DNA of 64,000 nucleotides from Micavibrio_C sp046294845 (GTDB taxonomy: Bacteria; Pseudomonadota; Alphaproteobacteria; Micavibrionales; Micavibrionaceae): positions 2,046,001 through 2,110,000 of the forward strand of contig JBKBNU010000001.1 in NCBI GenBank assembly GCA_046294845.1, written 5' to 3'. The notes under the pieces were generated by a model, which saw only the letters and a list, made by a program, of their open reading frames with translations, was not told where the DNA came from and did not search any database. This document shows, in pieces, positions 15,558 to 23,991 of this stretch (position 1 is its first letter; each line of letters begins with the position of its first letter). The position numbers and the translations under genes were made by a program.

Positions 15558-17717
15558 ATGGTCAATATGGACTTGCTTAATGCCGCAGGTGACAACCTGA
15601 TGATTATGGCGGCCCTTTATATTGTCTTCACAGTCATTTCCAATTTCTGCCGCTCGGGATGCAATACCCAAGTTGGCCAAATCCTGGTCGGTATCATATT
15701 CGGATGTTTTGCCGTTTTCAGCATGACAGTGCCCGTATATCTGCAAGAGGGCGTCATCGTAGATAGCCGCGTACCCATTATATCTATGGCCGGGATAGCG
15801 GCGGGCCCTATCGGCTCATTTTTTGCTGCCATACCTGCCATACTCTATCGCCTTCATGCAGGTGGTATTGGCGCCACAGCCGGCGTCTTGTCAATCATGC
15901 TTGCAGCGCTTGCTAGCGGCATGCTGGGGCAATATATAAAGCAGCACAATAATGGCAAAGTCCAATTCAAATGGATAGTTTTATATGCCTTCATGCTTGC
16001 GCCTATATGTCTTTTACCGATGCTCCTGTTACCGGCAGATATCGCCAGACAATTAATGGACCATATTGTTGTTCTGATTGGCGTCAATTTTTCGGGCGCC
16101 CTCGTTCTTGGCTACCTCCTTAGTCAGGATACCAATCGCCGCATCATCATGAACGAGCTAGATAGCCTGAAGCAAAAGGCCGAGGAAGCCGCAACGGCAA
16201 AATCTGTTTTCATGGCACGCATGAGTCATGAATTGCGTACCCCCATGAATAGCATTATCGGATTCACTGATCTGTTACGCTCAACACAAGTCAATGACGA
16301 ACAACGCTATTTTCTGGAACAGATCAAAACCTCGGGAAAAACCATGACAGCTCTTGTGAGCGATATTCTGGATTTTTCACGCATGGAAATCGGGAGCGTC
16401 AAACTTAATCCCGCACCGATTAATCTGGTAAAGATGGTTGAAAGCTGCGGAGCTTTGATGGACGTAGAGGCCCACAATAAAGGACTTGATCTATTTATCG
16501 AGATTGATCCCAAATGCCCTGAATGGATTGAGGGCGATGAATTAAGATTGCGTCAAATACTTCTCAATCTTCTCAATAACGCTATAAAATTCACCATTTC
16601 TGGCTACATCACATTAAAAGTTACTGTCGATAAAATTGACCATGAGCAGTGTGAAATCATTTTCCATGTGATTGACACGGGTGTTGGTATTCCCCAAGAG
16701 AAGCAGGAAAACGTCTTCAATGCCTTTGAACAGGCTGATGACTATCTGACACGCGAAGCCGGCGGATCGGGTTTGGGATTATCGATTGCACATCACCTGA
16801 CACAATTAATGTCAGGACGCATTTCTATCGAAAGCGCCCCTGGTCAAGGATCGACATTCCGTGTCACAATTCCTTTTAAACGCGCACAAGCAGTAAGCAG
16901 TAAAGATAACGATTTTCTGCTATCTCTGCCTGAGGGTTCTGAAGAAAAATGCATTTTGGTCGTAGAAGATATTGCAATGAACCGCGACATAGCTGTCTCG
17001 ATGCTTAATAAGCTGGGCTATAATTGCTCAACGGCCCATAACGGCAAAGAAGCCATTGAACGTCTCAGCCGCCAGCATTTTGATATGGTACTTATGGATC
17101 TGCAAATGCCCGTAATGAACGGCTATGATGCCACACGCCATATTCGTGAGGAACTCGGGCTTTCAAATGACGATCTTCCGATTATCGCGTTAACCGCTCA
17201 TGCTTTACCTGAAGAAATTGCCAAATGTTTTGAAGCGGGCATGGATGATTTCCTGACAAAGCCGATTGAATTCATCGAACTCACCAGCAAGGTGGAAGAA
17301 TGGATTGGAGGCGGCACCGATGGATGGGATATACCCCAGCACGAAAATACTTCCTATGAGAATGTCCCCCTGCTGGCAGAAGCCGAGCTCCGCAGCTTTA
17401 TAAGTTTTGTTGGCAATGATCGCCTATATGAAGCTTTTGAAGATTTTGTGAATGATAACGCTGCACGTCTGTTAATCATTCGTGCAAGTCACCATGACGA
17501 TGAGATGATCCGTACAACTCTGCACAACATGAAATCCACTAGTGGCAATCTGGGAATGAAAAAACTCTCCCTATTCTCACAACACCTTCTGGATCAGGGT
17601 GTAGCCCGTGATCAGGCAATGACCGAAGCTGAAATTGACCTCATGGATAATATTTTCAGGGAAAGTTGCCGGACCTTTGAAAGATATATGGAACATCTGA
17701 AGGAAGCCGCCGCCTAA
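15558..17717 (+). CDS. Hybrid sensor histidine kinase with LytS-type membrane sensor, receiver and Hpt domains
   Basis: This is a 719-residue inner membrane signalling protein carrying a full phosphorelay. Residues 1-195 form five to six helices of the 5TM-5TMR_LYT type (DSRVPIISMAGIAAGPIGSF; YRLHAGGIGATAG). Then come a short coiled linker, HisKA with MSHELRTPMNS (His224), HATPase with NLLNNAIKFT and GSGLGLSIAHHL, a receiver domain with phospho-acceptor Asp514 (MVLMDLQMPVMNG) and Lys in FLTKP, and a C-terminal Hpt domain with His656 (HNMKSTSGNLG). The strong site AAGGAAGGG precedes the ATG. The partner regulator is not in the window. Confidence 0.93.
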   Translation: MVNMDLLNAAGDNLMIMAALYIVFTVISNFCRSGCNTQVGQILVGIIFGCFAVFSMTVPVYLQEGVIVDSRVPIISMAGIAAGPIGSFFAAIPAILYRLHAGGIGATAGVLSIMLAALASGMLGQYIKQHNNGKVQFKWIVLYAFMLAPICLLPMLLLPADIARQLMDHIVVLIGVNFSGALVLGYLLSQDTNRRIIMNELDSLKQKAEEAATAKSVFMARMSHELRTPMNSIIGFTDLLRSTQVNDEQRYFLEQIKTSGKTMTALVSDILDFSRMEIGSVKLNPAPINLVKMVESCGALMDVEAHNKGLDLFIEIDPKCPEWIEGDELRLRQILLNLLNNAIKFTISGYITLKVTVDKIDHEQCEIIFHVIDTGVGIPQEKQENVFNAFEQADDYLTREAGGSGLGLSIAHHLTQLMSGRISIESAPGQGSTFRVTIPFKRAQAVSSKDNDFLLSLPEGSEEKCILVVEDIAMNRDIAVSMLNKLGYNCSTAHNGKEAIERLSRQHFDMVLMDLQMPVMNGYDATRHIREELGLSNDDLPIIALTAHALPEEIAKCFEAGMDDFLTKPIEFIELTSKVEEWIGGGTDGWDIPQHENTSYENVPLLAEAELRSFISFVGNDRLYEAFEDFVNDNAARLLIIRASHHDDEMIRTTLHNMKSTSGNLGMKKLSLFSQHLLDQGVARDQAMTEAEIDLMDNIFRESCRTFERYMEHLKEAAA

Positions 17718-17795
17718 GACTTTTTTTCAGGGGACAATTGCTAAAACGGGGGCCTTTGGGATTGTCCAGCCCTGCTCTATAGCCATAATCGGCTT

Positions 17796-18392
17796 ATGAA
17801 CGCAATCAAAACTATTATGTTATGTCTTTTTGTTTCATCAAGCTTGGCTGCTTGCAGTCACAATGATGCAGAAAGCAAAAATGCGGCCACGCTATCCGAT
17901 ATAATACCGGCAGCTGGTGGCCCGCTATTGCCACTCCCCGGCGAGATTCCCGTCCATGACCCAGATGATAATTTTTTTATGGATACGCTAAGCGGATGGC
18001 TTGAGGATAAAGGCGCCCCCCCAAATACACGCTACGAATTTACCCGTGCCGATCTTGATGGCGATGGCCGCCGCGAAGGTCTTGTGTTGATGCAAAGCCC
18101 CCATCAGGCATGGTGCATGGAATATGGCTGTACCCTTTTCATCTTCAAAGCCCATGATGAAGGGTTTAGTTATCTGTCCGAAATTTCACCAATACGCGGC
18201 CCCTTGATCATTTCCGATCACAAGACAAATAACTGGCATGATATTGTTGCTTATGTGTCCGGGCGTTCCGGATGGGATGCCAAGAACGTGGCACTCACCT
18301 ATAACGGCACGACCTATCCGGCACAGCCCGCATTCGAGCCTGCCATGAAAGAAAATGTTCTGGATATTCAGGGTATAAAAATCTTCCCCTAG
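17796..18392 (+). CDS. Hypothetical lipoprotein
   Basis: This is a 198-residue protein with a lipoprotein signal (SSSLAAC, Cys at about residue 20). The mature part has a Pro-rich start, then an EF-hand/dockerin-like loop DLDGDGRREGLVLM, three cysteines and a compact beta-rich region (MEYGCTLFIFKAHDEGFSYLSE). Such D-x-D-G-D loops occur in periplasmic FG-GAP or VCBS-like and calcium-binding proteins. It is convergent with the TerB-like gene, 10 bases away. Function unknown. Confidence 0.7.
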   Translation: MNAIKTIMLCLFVSSSLAACSHNDAESKNAATLSDIIPAAGGPLLPLPGEIPVHDPDDNFFMDTLSGWLEDKGAPPNTRYEFTRADLDGDGRREGLVLMQSPHQAWCMEYGCTLFIFKAHDEGFSYLSEISPIRGPLIISDHKTNNWHDIVAYVSGRSGWDAKNVALTYNGTTYPAQPAFEPAMKENVLDIQGIKIFP

Positions 18393-18404
18393 AGCAGGAA
18401 GATT
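18375..18404 (-). terminator. Probable terminator of the TerB-like gene (minus strand)
   Basis: An 8-bp stem AATCTTCC / GGAAGATT with a 9-base loop spans the convergent stops; on the minus strand it is followed by TTTTA. It overlaps the end of the plus-strand lipoprotein gene. The stem is AT-rich and only moderately stable. Confidence 0.5.
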
Positions 18405-19350
18405 ACCGGCCTGTTATTTTGCTTAGCAGCTTGCTGAATAAACCCTGATGATCTGCATCCATCACGCGATGGCGATCTTCCGCAATTTTTGCTTTCTGAT
18501 CTTCATCAAGTTTCAAGTCAAGGTTACTCATGATCTGGTCAAAATCAACCGTACGTACGTGCGTTTGCTTTAGCCTTGTAATGATCTTTTGTTCCTGTTC
18601 ACCAAAATCACCATCACTCCAGACCAGCATGCGCGCATGATAGAAAAACTGGCTACGGTCATTCTGGTCTTCAATATTGATGAACATTTCGGCAATATCT
18701 TGCGGATGATTGATATCACTTTCGAGAGCCCTCTTCTGATCGGGCGAAAAAGGCTCGGTTGCCAATATGTTCCGCAGATATTTTTTCTCTTCATCGGTTA
18801 CAACATCATCAGCATGGGCCATCCCGAATACAGCACGCCACATGAAGAAGCGGCTCTCGCTAACGCCCTCGCCTCCTTTAGGCTTTATAGTATCCTGTTC
18901 AGTCAAGGATGCAAAAGCTTCGAAGAAATCCTTGATCCCCTCGGCTTTGGAGTGAATTGATTTGAGCCAGCCCGATCGCTTTTGACCGCTCACCTTTAAT
19001 TTCATCAGTAATCTTTCCGTACCCAGCGGCGTATCATGGCGCTGGCGTAGCAAATCCATGATCTGCCTTTCCTGCTCATCGAAATCACCATCGCACCAAA
19101 CAAGAAGGCGGGCAAAATTGAAGAAGTCCTCGACATCCTTTTCAACCGTGATCCTGGAAAACATAACCGAAACTTCCTGACGGGTTTCAATATCTGCCTT
19201 CAGCAGTTCTTTTTGCTCCGGCGTGAGGTTCAAGCGCGAGAGGTAAATTTCCATGAAACGGCGCTCTTTATCCGTCACCTGACCATCCGCATGGGCCAGC
19301 GCAAAAACAGAACGCCACATATAAAAACGACTATCCAACAAACCCGTCAT
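18403..19350 (-). CDS. Protein with two TerB-like repeats
   Basis: This is a 315-residue soluble protein made of an internal duplication. Residues about 6-100 and 168-262 align in register: RFYMWRSVFALAHADGQVTD versus RFFMWRAVFGMAHADDVVTD, and ARLLVWCDGDFDEQE versus ARMLVWSDGDFGEQE. Each copy has the AHADG...D and CDGDFDEQE acidic clusters of the tellurite-resistance TerB fold, which binds metal ions. A lysine-rich linker separates them. Single TerB domains are common; a tandem of two highly similar copies with the MWR motif is unusual. It is followed one base upstream by rlmJ on the same strand, so the two are probably co-transcribed. Confidence 0.75.
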   Translation of the reverse strand: MTGLLDSRFYMWRSVFALAHADGQVTDKERRFMEIYLSRLNLTPEQKELLKADIETRQEVSVMFSRITVEKDVEDFFNFARLLVWCDGDFDEQERQIMDLLRQRHDTPLGTERLLMKLKVSGQKRSGWLKSIHSKAEGIKDFFEAFASLTEQDTIKPKGGEGVSESRFFMWRAVFGMAHADDVVTDEEKKYLRNILATEPFSPDQKRALESDINHPQDIAEMFINIEDQNDRSQFFYHARMLVWSDGDFGEQEQKIITRLKQTHVRTVDFDQIMSNLDLKLDEDQKAKIAEDRHRVMDADHQGLFSKLLSKITGR

Positions 19351-19351
19351 T

Positions 19352-20173
19352 TTAATCTCCTGCGATCTGGGTCCAGTGATATGAGCCTGACTGCTCTGCC
19401 AGAACAGGAACCAGTCCGGCCATGATTGTATTCAATTCCTCGGCCAACGTCCACGGCGGGTTTACAAAAACCATCCCGCAGCCATTCAGAATTTCGGGAT
19501 CATGCGGGCGGCGCAAATAAAAATCGGCAGCCGCAATTTTCCTTATTCCTGTTGCTTTCAAGGCATCATGGTAATCCTTGATCGCCTGTCGTCCCTTGAT
19601 CGGATACCAGAAGGCATAAACCCCCGTAGCCCAACGTTCATAGGCATTCTGCAAACCCTGCACCATCCGCGAAAATTCGTCTGTAACCTCGAACGGCGGA
19701 TCGACCAGCACCAGTCCACGGCGCTCGGGCGGCGGCAATAAGGCTTTCATCGCCACATAACCATCCATAGACTCAACCCGTACCTGATGGCTGCGCCCGA
19801 TATTATAGGCAAGCGTTTCCTTGTCATCAGGATGTAATTCATTCACCACCAGACGATCCTGATCACGGAGCAAAGACTGCATAATCTTGGGCGATCCCGG
19901 ATAATAGGGGGCATAGCCTTTAACCAAGGCCAGATAGTCATCAACCGCTGGCCCACCTGATGGTTTTTTGAAAAGACGATCAATACCGTCATCGGCTTCG
20001 CCGGTTTTTTGCGCCTGTTCGGAATCCAGATCGTAAAACCCGATACCTGCATGGGTATCAAGGAAGAAAAGCGGCTTGTCCTTTTGTTGCAGGTAAGCCA
20101 CAAGCCGCATCAGAATGATGTGCTTGAAAACATCTGCAAAATTGCCGGCATGGTATATGTGGCGATAATTCAT
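19352..20173 (-). CDS. rlmJ: 23S rRNA (adenine(2030)-N6)-methyltransferase RlmJ
   Basis: RlmJ methylates A2030 of 23S rRNA. From the ATG at 20173 (MNYRHIYHAGNFADVFKHI, the family's characteristic start) the protein has 273 residues. The SAM-binding FLDTHAGIGFYDL and the N6-adenine methylase catalytic motif DPPFE are present. A 47-residue in-frame extension upstream crosses the SOS box and is not supported. It shares its upstream region with the divergent Y-family polymerase. Confidence 0.93.
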   Translation of the reverse strand: MNYRHIYHAGNFADVFKHIILMRLVAYLQQKDKPLFFLDTHAGIGFYDLDSEQAQKTGEADDGIDRLFKKPSGGPAVDDYLALVKGYAPYYPGSPKIMQSLLRDQDRLVVNELHPDDKETLAYNIGRSHQVRVESMDGYVAMKALLPPPERRGLVLVDPPFEVTDEFSRMVQGLQNAYERWATGVYAFWYPIKGRQAIKDYHDALKATGIRKIAAADFYLRRPHDPEILNGCGMVFVNPPWTLAEELNTIMAGLVPVLAEQSGSYHWTQIAGD

Positions 20174-20219
20174 GCTGCCCTGTTTAGCATAGCCACCAAG
20201 CACCGTGCCAAGATATTTT

Positions 20220-20234
20220 GTTCTTGATTTGTTC
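20220..20234. promoter_or_regulatory. LexA SOS box, alphaproteobacterial type
   Basis: GTTC-TTGATTT-GTTC is an exact match to the direct-repeat LexA operator GTTC-N7-GTTC known from alphaproteobacteria. It lies 65 bases before the Y-family polymerase start and 47 bases before the divergent rlmJ start. The polymerase is a classical SOS target, so control of the rightward operon is the likely role. Confidence 0.8.
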
Positions 20235-20298
20235 TGCAATGTGAGTAAAATGAGAAAATTATAAGAACAATCAGTTTTCCCTGCCGTGGCATACCCCG

Positions 20299-21543
20299 AT
20301 GAACGAATATTCATGGCTTTTTCTCGACCTGAACAGCTACTTCGCCAGCGTCGAACAACAAGACACCCCCGCCTTGCGTGGCAAGCCGGTGGCTGTTGTC
20401 CCCATGATGACGGATTATACCTGCGCGATTGCCGCTTCCTACGAGGCTAAAGCTTACGGGATCAAGACAGGCACAGGCATCGCAGAGGCCAAAAAATTAT
20501 GCCCGCAATTACGCTGTGTTCTGGCACGGCATGACCGCTATGTTCACTATCACCACTTGATCGTTGATGAGTTTGTCAAACACACCCCCCTCAACAAAGT
20601 CTGGTCGGTTGATGAAATGTCTAGCCGTCTGCCACCCAACAAGCGCAACAAGGAATCCGCCACAGCTCTGGCTCATAAAATACGTCAGGGTATATGGGAT
20701 CATGTAGGCCCACACATAAATTGCTCTATCGGCGTTGCACCCAATTCTTTTCTGGCAAAAGTCGCCACCGATATGATGAAACCCAACGGTCTTGTTATTC
20801 TTGATAGCGATAATTTGCAGGAGTGCCTCTTCAAACTGAAATTGCGCGATCTGCCCGGCATAAACGTCAACATGGAAAACCGCTTGAATAATGCAGGCAT
20901 CCATAGTGTCGAACAATTCTGGCATACATCCCCCAAACAGGCCCGCATGATCTGGGGTAGCGTTTCCGGTGAACGCTTTTGGTACAATCTGCATGGTCAC
21001 GACATTCCCGATATTGAAACCCATACCAGCACCATAGGTCATAGCCGTATTCTTGACCCTGAATTACGAATTCCTGAAAAAGCGCGTCAGGTTGCCCGCC
21101 GTCTGGTGATCAAGGCTGCCACACGCCTCCGCCGCAAAGATTTTTTTGCTACCCGTTTTTATTTCTCCGCACGTATCGATGATGGCCGCCGCTGGAACGG
21201 TGAAATTCACTGCGAACCTCTGCAGGATAATTTTTCCTTTTTAGAGATGCTGGATGATATGTGGAACCACATGTTGCAAGATGAACGCCCTTTCCGGATC
21301 AAAAAAATATCCCTGACACTTCATGGACTGAAAGAGAGCGGTACATTGACACGCGATCTTTTCGAACCCCCCATACCAAACAGCAAAAGAAATCAGACCC
21401 TTTCGTCTGTGATGGATAAGATCAATGAAAAATTCGGGGCTGAAACCCTGCAACTTGGGGTATCTCCACAAACGCAGGCCGGATATGTGGGTACAAAAAT
21501 TGCGTTTTCCCGTGTTCCTGACAGGGAAGAATTCAGCGAGTGA
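20299..21543 (+). CDS. Y-family (DinB/UmuC-like) DNA polymerase
   Basis: This is a 414-residue translesion DNA polymerase of a divergent alphaproteobacterial clade, sometimes misnamed 'ImpB'. The catalytic acidic residues are kept: Asp in FLDLNSYFASVEQQ (usual form DMDAFFASVE) and Asp-Glu in WSVDEMSSRL (usual SIDEA). The palm motif CSIGVAPNSFLAKVATDMMK and the little-finger region follow. It lacks an obvious C-terminal beta-clamp peptide of the QLxLF type, although TLQLGV near the end could serve. A LexA box 65 bases upstream indicates SOS induction. A HExxH protein gene follows after about 80 bases. Confidence 0.88.
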   Translation: MNEYSWLFLDLNSYFASVEQQDTPALRGKPVAVVPMMTDYTCAIAASYEAKAYGIKTGTGIAEAKKLCPQLRCVLARHDRYVHYHHLIVDEFVKHTPLNKVWSVDEMSSRLPPNKRNKESATALAHKIRQGIWDHVGPHINCSIGVAPNSFLAKVATDMMKPNGLVILDSDNLQECLFKLKLRDLPGINVNMENRLNNAGIHSVEQFWHTSPKQARMIWGSVSGERFWYNLHGHDIPDIETHTSTIGHSRILDPELRIPEKARQVARRLVIKAATRLRRKDFFATRFYFSARIDDGRRWNGEIHCEPLQDNFSFLEMLDDMWNHMLQDERPFRIKKISLTLHGLKESGTLTRDLFEPPIPNSKRNQTLSSVMDKINEKFGAETLQLGVSPQTQAGYVGTKIAFSRVPDREEFSE

Positions 21544-21624
21544 TATTCCGGTTTGACAGGCCCTCCCCGAGGCACTACCAATAGAAAACAAGATAAAACA
21601 AGACTAAATAAACAGGGAACAACC

Positions 21625-22728
21625 GTGCCTACTTCTCCTTCCTCACACAGGATCAAAGACCTGTGCAATATGTACTTTCATGGATCAGGCGACAGCTTTG
21701 ACATCCTGAAGGCCGATTTTGCAGGATCATGGCCACCTTATGGCCTTGATATCTCCCCACCCGCATCTGCCCCTGTCACATTCCAAACTGAAAACAGAAT
21801 ATTCTCGGATGCCAGCGCCCATGTATCGAACATGGAAAGGGATGCCATCATCCACATCAACAGACCCGCCCATATAGGAACCCTCTTTCATATCGCTACG
21901 CGGCATCTTGCCAACACGATCAGCCATGAAAATATACACCTGCTCCAGAAATCTCTCCTGCAACAAGGTCTTCGCGATCCGCTGGGAAGATTCAGACGTC
22001 ATAACGTTCATCAAATAATTAAAAAAACCCTCAATAAAAATGCTGCCTATTATTGCGATGAAGATGAACTTCAGGTGCGCCTGCATATGCTGGTATCAAA
22101 TTATTATCGGGAACATAGAAAAATTCCTCTGAGCAAGTATGAGCTTCTGGCCTTTCTTTATTATCAGGGTGTAAATATTCCACAGGGCATCATGGATGAC
22201 ACGAAAGAAACTCCGGAAGGCGCCAAAGCCATACAAAAATTCTTCCGCTCCCCTATTCCATACTTCAGGAAATCCGAGGCTACGGATATCAATACAGCAA
22301 TACATTCAATCAATCCGGATAAGCAATCAGAATTCTGCGCAGAAAAACTGCCCGCTCTTTACGGGGCTTTGCTGGAAATTTACGGAGACCATCAAGGGTC
22401 TATACGCATGGGGTATGAGTGTAACATTATCAGTACAGATCTATTCTTTCGCCATGTCTGGCGTCTGGACCATAAAGCCAGTAACGGCATTCCGTTTGAC
22501 ACCCAAAAGCTGGAGGATTTTTTAAAGGGCCTCAAGAAACCCCAGCTTGATTATTTGTCTGCCATCGTGGAAGCGGGCGGCTTTGACCACCCCTTATCAG
22601 GCAGGCATTTGAGTATAAGCCCGCTAGCGGCGTTTATCGTCACGCCCCTGTTAAATAGGAATCAAGCTTTTGAAAATAATGGCGAAATTGATAACCGTAG
22701 ACAGAAACAACATTTTCACATTAATTAA
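21625..22728 (+). CDS. Unrecognised HExxH protein, putative metallopeptidase
   Basis: This is a 367-residue protein without signal peptide or membrane helix. It contains TISHENIHLLQ at residues about 98-108, a zinc-type HExxH motif. About 40 residues later comes AYYCDEDELQVRLHML, whose Glu could be the third zinc ligand as in gluzincins. The rest is not recognised. GTG at 21625 follows AGGGAA and is preferred to a TTG at 21553; an ATG at 21670 is also possible. It lies downstream of the SOS-controlled polymerase and only 5 bases upstream of the BPL_N gene. I call it hypothetical; peptidase activity is inference from the motif. Confidence 0.7.
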   Translation: MPTSPSSHRIKDLCNMYFHGSGDSFDILKADFAGSWPPYGLDISPPASAPVTFQTENRIFSDASAHVSNMERDAIIHINRPAHIGTLFHIATRHLANTISHENIHLLQKSLLQQGLRDPLGRFRRHNVHQIIKKTLNKNAAYYCDEDELQVRLHMLVSNYYREHRKIPLSKYELLAFLYYQGVNIPQGIMDDTKETPEGAKAIQKFFRSPIPYFRKSEATDINTAIHSINPDKQSEFCAEKLPALYGALLEIYGDHQGSIRMGYECNIISTDLFFRHVWRLDHKASNGIPFDTQKLEDFLKGLKKPQLDYLSAIVEAGGFDHPLSGRHLSISPLAAFIVTPLLNRNQAFENNGEIDNRRQKQHFHIN

Positions 22729-22733
22729 ACGCC

Positions 22734-23534
22734 ATGAAATTTCCTGTGTACTGCGAAAGACCTGCGAATATCGAGTCAGTCATCCCGCCCCTGAAAGAGA
22801 TTTTTCGGGGAACCGCGGTTGAAGTCACAACATTCGATAGTCAGGATTTGAAAAACGGCCTTCTGCGCCAACCCGATGTTGTCGGCTTCTCGTTGCCCGG
22901 GATTATTGGCGAGGTCAGCCAGTATACAGCACAGATCGGTGAAACAGGTCTACAGGAAATGGCCGCATCCATACGCGAAGGCCGGATTATGCTGGCCATT
23001 TGTGCAGGGGCCTATTTCCCGCACCGCGAAACCGTCTATGATCCTTCATGGGGGACAAAGCGCGGTCGTACACCGCTTAATCACTTCATTAAAGGTGTGG
23101 CCCGTGGCCCTGTCGCCGACATGGGTGGGCAATATGACCCCTCCCTCTGGCCCAGCGATCTGTCCCTTTGTGAAGTTTGGTATAAAAGCCAAAGCACAGG
23201 CAAACACCAGACATGGACACGTACAGCTGTCGCCTATGGTAATGGTCCTGCCTTCTATCCCGACAATCCGCAAGACCCCGACCTTGAACCGCTGGCCTTC
23301 TACGCTGCCGTTCCGGGCAAACCTCTAGCAGCAGCCGTACAAAAACTCGGGGCAGGAAAGGTTCTGATGCTCGGTGTTTTGCCACATATCGGTTATCTAG
23401 AAATCCCCGAAACAAAGGGTCTGGCCGAAATTCGCCAGCTCATGGAGGATCTGAAGACTCATGAAGCGGGCCGTCAGGATTTCCAGCGCGTTGTAGGACA
23501 ACGCCTGAAAGAGCATATTCTAGGCCCCCAATAA
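22734..23534 (+). CDS. BPL_N-domain (glutamine amidotransferase-like) protein
   Basis: This is a 266-residue protein matching the biotin-protein-ligase N-terminal (BPL_N) type of class I amidotransferase-like fold. It has a nucleophile elbow AICAGAYFPHRE with Cys90 and a preceding VVGFSLPGIIGEVSQY segment. There is no biotin ligase or other catalytic domain attached. The glutaminase His-Glu pair is not obvious (candidate HIGYLE near residue 222). Substrate unknown. It starts 5 bases after the HExxH gene, so translation is likely coupled and the two may act together. Confidence 0.75.
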   Translation: MKFPVYCERPANIESVIPPLKEIFRGTAVEVTTFDSQDLKNGLLRQPDVVGFSLPGIIGEVSQYTAQIGETGLQEMAASIREGRIMLAICAGAYFPHRETVYDPSWGTKRGRTPLNHFIKGVARGPVADMGGQYDPSLWPSDLSLCEVWYKSQSTGKHQTWTRTAVAYGNGPAFYPDNPQDPDLEPLAFYAAVPGKPLAAAVQKLGAGKVLMLGVLPHIGYLEIPETKGLAEIRQLMEDLKTHEAGRQDFQRVVGQRLKEHILGPQ

Positions 23535-23644
23535 GCCCCACCTTCAAAAAAAACCTTTTATTTCAGCCGATTATTTATATATTTGCATAAATTCACAATC
23601 TGATATAGATTATGGAAATTAATTTTTGACCGGACAAGAAACTA

Positions 23645-23908
23645 ATGCACGGAATGCTCAAATATTCTATCGCCTTCACCCTGGCCGCTGTTGCGGGGCT
23701 GGCGGCTGTCCAGAACTTCAAAGAAGACCATGAAGAGAAGCTCAAAAATCTGGTTTCCTGTGATAAAGATGAAATTTGCCACCCCAAGGGCCTCTACAGT
23801 ATTCCTCTGCTTGAAAAAGACCCCACAGTCATCCATTACGCCCAACAGGGAAAATGCGATAAAATGACAGGTAATGCCTATCTGGCATGCACGAATATCA
23901 ACCCCTAA
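23645..23908 (+). CDS. Small exported or membrane-anchored hypothetical protein
   Basis: This 87-residue protein has an N-terminal hydrophobic helix (residues about 5-22) and a polar domain with four cysteines (SCDKDEICHPKG, KCDKMTG, LACTN). The cysteine pattern suggests two disulfides in the periplasm. A shorter start at the third or fourth codon (MLKYS) is equally good. I do not recognise the family. It stands alone between BPL_N and the PiT-like transporter. Confidence 0.55.
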   Translation: MHGMLKYSIAFTLAAVAGLAAVQNFKEDHEEKLKNLVSCDKDEICHPKGLYSIPLLEKDPTVIHYAQQGKCDKMTGNAYLACTNINP

Positions 23909-23991
23909 TCACCCCCTTATCCGCTTTTGACTCAGCCGCCATAATTCTTTAAGAAAGCGGCATAGGACATTTACCAACAAAGGCAGCCTCC

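Noticed and set aside
20299..21543. Naming the Y-family polymerase as type VI secretion ImpB
   Set aside because: The motifs are those of a DNA polymerase and no secretion genes are near; the ImpB name in databases is a misnomer for this clade.
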